Shown: positions 15,791 through 20,211 of the stretch, piece by piece | Position numbering within the stretch: position 1 is the first letter of the stretch | How the letters are laid out: every line of letters begins with the position of its first letter | NCBI GenBank assembly: GCA_038203615.1 | Contig: JBBRDU010000051.1 | Span: forward strand, 1-20,211 | Direction: 5' to 3' | DNA: 20,211 nucleotides | From: JBBRDU01 sp038203615 | GTDB lineage: Bacteria > Verrucomicrobiota > Verrucomicrobiia > Chthoniobacterales > UBA10450 | Translations under genes and position numbers: made by a program | Notes under the pieces: generated by a model | Told to the model about the DNA's origin: nothing | The model's database searches: none | The model's input: the letters and a program-made list of their open reading frames with translations, nothing else

Positions 15791-16714
15791 ATGACAACGC
15801 CTCCGTCCCTCCGCCGTTCCTTTTGTTTTCCCACGCTTTGTCTGCTTGTCTCGGCGCTATTTCTGGGAGCTGGCCGCATCCATGCCGCAGGGCCGGAAGC
15901 AGCGCCCGCGGCCGACGGTGGGGCCGAGGATCTGGCCAAGAAGCTTTCCAATCCGGTGGCCTCGCTGATCAGCGTGCCGTTCCAAGCGAATTGGGATTTC
16001 GGCGCGGGCCCGACCGGCGGCGGCACGAAGTTTACGCTGAACATTCAGCCGGTCGTGCCAATTACCCTGACCAAGGATTGGAATCTGATCCTCCGCACGA
16101 TTGTGCCGATCATCGATCAGCGCGGCATTGCACCAACCGTGAACGCGGCGGGACAATATCAGGGCAGCAGCCAGAGCGGCTTCGGCGATGTCACGCAAAG
16201 TTTTTTCTTTTCGCCAAGTAAACCACTTTTCGGGAAACTGATTCTTGGAGTCGGCCCTGCACTGCTGTATCCGACGGCGGGAAACCGATATCTCGGCGGA
16301 GGCCAGTGGGCTGTCGGACCGACCGTGGTGGCTCTGGTGCAGCAAAGCGGATTTACGTTGGGCGTGCTCGCGAACAATCTCTCGTCCTTTGCGCACAGCC
16401 AGGGCAACCGGGCACCAATCAACGCCCTCTTCCTCCAGCCGTTCATCTCCTACGGGACCAAGACTGCCACGACGTTCACCGTAAATATGGAGAGCACGTA
16501 CGATTGGAACAACGCGCAATGGACGGTTCCGCTGAACCTCGGGGTCTCCCAAATCGTCAAGATCGGCAAGACGCCGGTCAGCTTTTATGTCGGCGGCCGC
16601 TACTATGCGGAGAAGCCGGTCAACGGGCCGGATTGGGGCCTACGCTTTGTCGTCACGCTGCTCTTCCCCAAGAAGCCGGGCGTCAGCGCGCCGTCGACCG
16701 TGGCCGCAAAGTGA
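15791..16714 (+). CDS. Outer-membrane transporter-like beta-barrel protein
   Basis: ATG 15791 starts a signal peptide (CFPTLCLLVSALFLGAGRIHA-A), so the longer frame from 15701 is not used. The product is 307 residues. After an Ala/Pro-rich stretch, alternating strands run to the end: LISVPFQANWDFG, KFTLNIQPVVPITL, WNLILRTIVPII, SGFGDVTQSFFFSP, GKLILGVGPALLYPT, WAVGPTVVALVQ, FTLGVLANNLSSF, ALFLQPFISYG, PVSFYVGGRYYAE and WGLRFVVTLLFPKK. This matches the barrels often annotated as transporter or neuromedin-U-like, near the phenol-degradation MetA-type family. It probably sits in the outer membrane and could admit substrates. It follows the FGE gene by 149 bases. The substrate is not indicated. 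Confidence 0.75.
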   Translation: MTTPPSLRRSFCFPTLCLLVSALFLGAGRIHAAGPEAAPAADGGAEDLAKKLSNPVASLISVPFQANWDFGAGPTGGGTKFTLNIQPVVPITLTKDWNLILRTIVPIIDQRGIAPTVNAAGQYQGSSQSGFGDVTQSFFFSPSKPLFGKLILGVGPALLYPTAGNRYLGGGQWAVGPTVVALVQQSGFTLGVLANNLSSFAHSQGNRAPINALFLQPFISYGTKTATTFTVNMESTYDWNNAQWTVPLNLGVSQIVKIGKTPVSFYVGGRYYAEKPVNGPDWGLRFVVTLLFPKKPGVSAPSTVAAK

Positions 16715-17090
16715 GCGACGACGAAAAGTGGGTGAGACAGTATGACCGGGATGAAGAGAATAGGGATGACGGCGGAGCGGTCGCACTTCGCACGATGTCA
16801 ACGCGTTCGACGTCGGCCCCATTCCGGAAATTCTCACGACTCCGTCAAACTCGTCTTTTGCTGATGTGACATCTGCTTCCATCGGCGAAACTCCGCACGT
16901 CCAGTGGTGAGATCGCCCCTCAAATTCAGTAAAAAGTACCGCTAAAGTCGCGCGCGTTTTGGCACCGTCGGAAGGGGACTCTGCCACCGAGCAAATGCTC
17001 TTGATTTTACGCGACCGCCGCGTCTAAAGAAATGGCTGATCCCAGCGAATTCTGCGATTTGGTGAATTCCGATCACCCCTAACTTTTGCC
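16715..17090. other. 376-base intergenic region before the DUF4239 gene
   Basis: No gene is convincing here. The minus-strand frame across 16640-16987 overlaps the barrel gene and has no family signal, and the plus-strand opening is a frame shadow of it. A TTGATT...TAAAGA pair (about 16992-17027, 18-base spacing) before the DUF4239 gene is a possible sigma-70-like promoter but is weak. No hairpin stood out. Confidence 0.4.
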
Positions 17091-17852
17091 ATGTCCTCTC
17101 TCGCGACGTCGCTACTCATCTTCGTTTGCGTCTTTGGTGGCGCGATGGTTGGCATGTACCTCCGCCGCGTTCTCCCGGAGCATCATCTGACGCCGGAGTC
17201 ACGGGAAATCGTCAAACTTTCGATCGGCCTGATTGCGACGATGACCGCGCTGGTGCTGGGACTGCTCGTCGGCTCGGTCAAGAGCTCCCATGATAGCAAG
17301 AGCGACACTTACAACAAACTCTGTTCGGACATTGTCCTGCTGGACCGCGTGCTGGCCCAATACGGAGGCGACACGGCGCCCGCGCGTGGCGTGATTCAGG
17401 CCGCTGTCGCTGCCCGCAGCAAGGAAATAGCCGAGCGTCAGTCCGCCTACGTCACCAGGGAGGATGCGTACAAGACGATGCTGGCTCTCGAGAAATTGCA
17501 GGCGCTCATCCGCGGGCTGCACTCCGCTGACGAGACGCAACGCGAGCTCCGGGATCGCGCCATCGGCGTGTCGCAGGAAATTGTTCAAATGCGCTGGAAC
17601 TTGTTAGGCGGTGTGGCGAGCGCCGTCCCGTCCCCGTTTCTCGTGGTCGTCACCATCTGGCTGTCGATCATCTTTCTGAGCTTCGGTTTGTACGCGCCGG
17701 GCAACGGCACCGTCTTGTGCGCGCTTTTCCTCGCGGCCCTGTCTGTGGCCGGCGCGCTGTTCCTGGTCTTGGAAATGGATCGGCCGTTTGACGGTCTGAT
17801 TCGCCTCTCGGAAAAGCCGCTGATGCATGCCGCCCAATTCATCGGGAAATAA
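17091..17852 (+). CDS. DUF4239 (bestrophin-like) membrane protein
   Basis: The product is 253 residues. Two N-terminal helices (5-24, LLIFVCVFGGAMVGMYL; 43-62, LSIGLIATMTALVLGLLVGS), a charged helical middle with coiled-coil character (65-170), and two C-terminal helices (183-201 and about 206-227) give the DUF4239 layout. Family marks are MYLRRVLPEHHL near 21-33, and EMDRPFDGLIRLSEKPL near 229-245. DUF4239 proteins are annotated as bestrophin-like, which suggests an anion channel, but function is not proven. The gene is followed 121 bases later by a K+-channel-like gene, so the pair could balance ion flow. A hairpin abuts the stop codon. No Shine-Dalgarno is evident. Confidence 0.82.
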   Translation: MSSLATSLLIFVCVFGGAMVGMYLRRVLPEHHLTPESREIVKLSIGLIATMTALVLGLLVGSVKSSHDSKSDTYNKLCSDIVLLDRVLAQYGGDTAPARGVIQAAVAARSKEIAERQSAYVTREDAYKTMLALEKLQALIRGLHSADETQRELRDRAIGVSQEIVQMRWNLLGGVASAVPSPFLVVVTIWLSIIFLSFGLYAPGNGTVLCALFLAALSVAGALFLVLEMDRPFDGLIRLSEKPLMHAAQFIGK

Positions 17853-17870
17853 TCCTCAAGCGGGAGGATT
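17851..17870 (+). terminator. Hairpin overlapping the DUF4239 stop codon
   Basis: AATCCTC at 17851-17857 pairs perfectly with GAGGATT at 17864-17870 around a 6-base loop; the first two bases belong to the TAA stop. No T-tract follows. It could be a weak terminator or protect the upstream transcript. Confidence 0.4.
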
Positions 17871-17973
17871 CTACTTCGTGGCTGAGGTCTTTCGGCGATT
17901 CCACGGTTCCGGGCAGCGCGCTAAATCTGCCGCTTGCGCCAGCGGCGAGAGCCTGCGCAGAATCCCCCAATCC

Positions 17974-18741
17974 ATGAATGAAACGCGGCACCACGCCTAC
18001 CGTCGTCCGGCCACCGCGTGGATCACCGGCATCCGTGGTCGGATTGGATCCCGCATCGGTTCGTTTCATTTTACGGCGAAAGGATTGCTGGTGGCCCTCG
18101 CGCTCCTTTTTATTTCCACCCCGTTTCTTGAGCAGCTCAAGCGCGGCGCGATGATTGAGGCCCTGCTCATCACGCTGGTCTTTATCGCTTCCATTCTTGC
18201 GGTCGGCGGCGGACCCAGGACGATGTTCCTGACGACGTTCCTCGCGTTTCCCACCATCACCTTCAAATGGTTGAACCAATGGTGGCCGGGAATGTTTCCC
18301 CCGTGGGGTTTTTTGGCGTGCGCGATGGTCTTCGGCCTTTTTGTGGTCTTCAATTTGTTGCGTTTCGTGCTCCGCGCCTCTCGGGTCGACAACGAGGTAT
18401 TAAGCGCCAGCATCGCGGCGTACCTGATGCTCGGATTGTTCTGGTCATTCGCGTACTTACTGGTGGCGCAGGTGACGGACCACGGTTTCAACTTCGCGGC
18501 GGACCCAGCCACGCTCCGGCAGCTGACCGGCTTCGAAGCGTTCTACTTTAGCTTCGCCACGCTCAGCACGGTAGGCTACGGCGACATCACGCCCGTCCAT
18601 AAAGTTGCGCGGATGCTGGCGGTGATGGAAGCGATGGTCGGCCTGCTTTACACCGCCGTGCTCATCGCCAGACTGGTCGCTTTGCAAACTTCCGCCGGGG
18701 CCGAAAAGCAGACGCGGGATTTGGATAGCGACAAGACTTGA
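17974..18741 (+). CDS. Potassium-channel-like protein (Ion_trans_2 pore)
   Basis: ATG 17974 is preferred; the 49 extra residues of the longer frame overlap the DUF4239 end and look non-coding. The product is 255 residues. Six membrane segments can be read: about 37-55, 61-78, 84-97, 112-133, 144-164 and 213-236. The pore loop between the last two holds FEAFYFSFATLSTVGYGDIT, with TVGYGD (199-204) as the K+ selectivity filter. There is no voltage-sensor run of arginines and no RCK/TrkA_N domain. It should be a cation channel in the inner membrane, probably as an oligomer. The filter is strong evidence for K+ selectivity; gating is unknown. Confidence 0.85.
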   Translation: MNETRHHAYRRPATAWITGIRGRIGSRIGSFHFTAKGLLVALALLFISTPFLEQLKRGAMIEALLITLVFIASILAVGGGPRTMFLTTFLAFPTITFKWLNQWWPGMFPPWGFLACAMVFGLFVVFNLLRFVLRASRVDNEVLSASIAAYLMLGLFWSFAYLLVAQVTDHGFNFAADPATLRQLTGFEAFYFSFATLSTVGYGDITPVHKVARMLAVMEAMVGLLYTAVLIARLVALQTSAGAEKQTRDLDSDKT

Positions 18742-18876
18742 CGAAGCGCGCCGTCTGGGCAGAAGTCCCGGTAAGGCAGGAAATCGCTGCCGCTTTCTCT
18801 ACTTCTGTTTTTCGCATCAACGCGATCGTCCAATCGAGGGATTAGAAATGACCGGATCTCGAATCTCCACCTCACC

Positions 18877-19692
18877 ATGACCTCTGTTCATCCTCGTTTC
18901 GCCGCGCTTTGCGCGACGTTCTTTCTCACGGGCTCGACCGCGACCTGCTTCGCGGGCGTCGAACAACCCGCGCCCGTGCCCGTCCCCGCGCCGGCTTCGG
19001 AATGGGAATTCCGCCTGGAGCCCTACGCGTGGCTGGCGGGCATCAGCGGCACCACCGGCGTTCTTAATCAAAAGATCCCCACGGACCTCTCTTTCAGCAA
19101 AGTCTTCGAACACTTGAAGATGACGCTTTCGGGTCAGCTTGAAGTGCGCAAGGGACGGTGGGGCCTGATGACGGATTTCTTCTACGCGGATATCGGCGGC
19201 TTCATTGATCGCCGCAATCCGCGGATTCAACAGTTTGCCGTCGACAACAAGGAATTCGTCTTCAACGGGGCGCTCGCATACCGGGTTTACCAGACGGACA
19301 AGGTGACCCTCGACCTCTTTGCCGGAGGGCGGCTGAATTCCGTTCGCTTGCGGATCACGCAATTCCGCGACATTTCGCTGCCATTTACCGCCCCGAATTT
19401 TGTTTATCTCAGCAACTCCCAGACGAAGACGTGGGTGGACCCGTTTGTTGGCTTGCGGACAAAGATCTTTATGACCGACCACCTCTTCCTGGCGATGTAC
19501 GGAGACATCGGAGGCTTTGGGGTGGGCTCACACCTCTCGTGGCAGGTGTATCCGACTGTGGGCTGGAAATTCAACCGGCGCGTCTCTGCGGAACTCGGTT
19601 GGCGCATTCTGTCGAATAACTACACGAGCGGCGGATTTACCTATAACGTGAAGCAGCAGGGCCTCTACAGCGGCTTTAACTTTACGTTTTGA
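18877..19692 (+). CDS. Outer-membrane beta-barrel protein
   Basis: The product is 271 residues with a signal peptide (FAALCATFFLTGSTATCFAG) and a short Pro/Ala/Val linker. The body begins EWEFRLEPYAWLAGISGTTG, a usual opening for a family of small outer-membrane barrels, and alternating strands run to a final aromatic FNFTF, the C-terminal mark of barrel proteins. Charged loops separate strands such as GRWGLMTDFFYADIGG, KVTLDLFAGGRLNSVRL and HLFLAMYGDIGGFGV. It is probably in the outer membrane; ligand unknown. The next gene begins 26 bases on, so the two are likely one transcript. Confidence 0.8.
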   Translation: MTSVHPRFAALCATFFLTGSTATCFAGVEQPAPVPVPAPASEWEFRLEPYAWLAGISGTTGVLNQKIPTDLSFSKVFEHLKMTLSGQLEVRKGRWGLMTDFFYADIGGFIDRRNPRIQQFAVDNKEFVFNGALAYRVYQTDKVTLDLFAGGRLNSVRLRITQFRDISLPFTAPNFVYLSNSQTKTWVDPFVGLRTKIFMTDHLFLAMYGDIGGFGVGSHLSWQVYPTVGWKFNRRVSAELGWRILSNNYTSGGFTYNVKQQGLYSGFNFTF

Positions 19693-19717
19693 TTCGACCT
19701 CCCGCCGAGCGCGTCGC

Positions 19718-20211
19718 GTGAACTTGCAAGTCCCGGCGCTGAAGAAGCTTTGCGCGGCCGCGGCCGTAGCGTATTTGCTTGCGCTGTCCGGCTGCGCCAC
19801 GGCACCGACGCTTCCCACGGACCCGGCGTTCGCCGCGGCGGAAGGTTCCATTCGCGCAGGACGCGCGACTGGCTCCACGACGGAGCAGCGCATCGCGAAT
19901 TACCTCACGGCGGCCGCTTCTACGGCCGAGTCGCGGGGCCAGGGACCCTCGGCAGATGCCGCGCGAGCAATTTACAATATTGCGTGCGCGGAACTCACGG
20001 TTCTCCTGAGGACCGCGGGCGGTGGCACCTCTTGGAATCACCCGCTCAACGTCTCATCCGGTAGCGTAGCGTATCAGTTGAATTTCGCGCCGAGTTCGCG
20101 CGATGGCACGTGGTCACCGGCCGAGTTTTCTTCGTTCGTTCCCGCGGCAAATGTTTCGACGAAACACGTTACCACTCCAAATCGTCGCGTTGGCTTCGGT
20201 GGGACCCTGGT
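19718..20211 (+). CDS. Lipoprotein, possible alpha/beta-hydrolase type (partial, 3' end outside window)
   Basis: A frame opens at GTG 19718 and stays open to the right edge, 164 complete codons. The N-terminus has a lipoprotein signal (AAAAVAYLLALSGCAT), with the lipobox LSGC near residue 26 as the acylation site. Then come IANYLTAAASTAES, AARAIYNIACAELTVLLRTA, WNHPLNV and YQLNFAPSSRDGTWSPAEFS, ending HVTTPNRRVGFGGTLV. The pattern resembles exported lipoproteins that carry a serine-hydrolase domain further on, but no catalytic residues are within the window, so the enzyme call is tentative. It follows the barrel gene by 25 bases. The overlapping arginine-rich frames on both strands are shadows. 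Confidence 0.72.
   Translation, partial: MNLQVPALKKLCAAAAVAYLLALSGCATAPTLPTDPAFAAAEGSIRAGRATGSTTEQRIANYLTAAASTAESRGQGPSADAARAIYNIACAELTVLLRTAGGGTSWNHPLNVSSGSVAYQLNFAPSSRDGTWSPAEFSSFVPAANVSTKHVTTPNRRVGFGGTL

Noticed and set aside
16640..16987. Minus-strand frame in the gap before the DUF4239 gene
   Set aside because: It overlaps the barrel gene end, lacks a recognisable motif and has mixed composition.

Overview
The window looks like a piece of a Verrucomicrobia-type chromosome. The evidence is indirect: moderately high GC, mostly weak Shine-Dalgarno sequences, secreted sulfatases, a beta-helix protein ending in NPFANF, and a left-edge gene fragment ending in an FFRLRR-type tail. This is inference from gene content; there is no rRNA or marker gene to place it firmly. 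No tRNA, rRNA, CRISPR array, transposase or phage gene was seen.

Layout. Bases 1-1077 hold the last 37 codons of a plus-strand exported-protein gene and, facing it, a minus-strand parallel beta-helix gene that has lost its 5' end. From 1339 to 5245 come three tightly packed plus-strand genes: a DUF3604 (PHP-like metal hydrolase) protein, a membrane-anchored PpiC/parvulin isomerase, and a HupE/UreJ-type membrane protein. The first pair overlaps as ATGA, and the second pair overlaps the same way if the upstream start is used. Next is an 851-residue secreted arylsulfatase (5490-8045) with a terminator-like hairpin, then a Sel1-repeat protein bracketed by two palindromic intergenic elements. From 9459 to 12491 lies a signalling block: a histidine kinase with an ABC-substrate-binding-like sensor, a FixJ/LuxR response regulator, and a receiver-only protein. 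A second secreted arylsulfatase (12554-14290) follows, then a formylglycine-generating enzyme (FGE) with an apparent export signal (14424-15641) and an outer-membrane transporter-like barrel (15791-16714). The right end carries a DUF4239/bestrophin-like membrane protein, a K+-channel-like protein, a second outer-membrane barrel, and the start of a lipoprotein that runs off the window.

How the genes fit together. All complete genes are on the plus strand and most products are exported or membrane-bound. Two sulfatases carrying the cysteine that becomes formylglycine sit beside an FGE with both catalytic cysteines, so the locus appears to encode both the enzymes and their activator. The isomerase could fold exported products, the HupE-like protein could move metal, the barrels could pass substrate or product across the outer membrane, and the kinase with its two receivers could control expression. 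These links are inferred from neighbourhood and family knowledge. The substrate is unknown.
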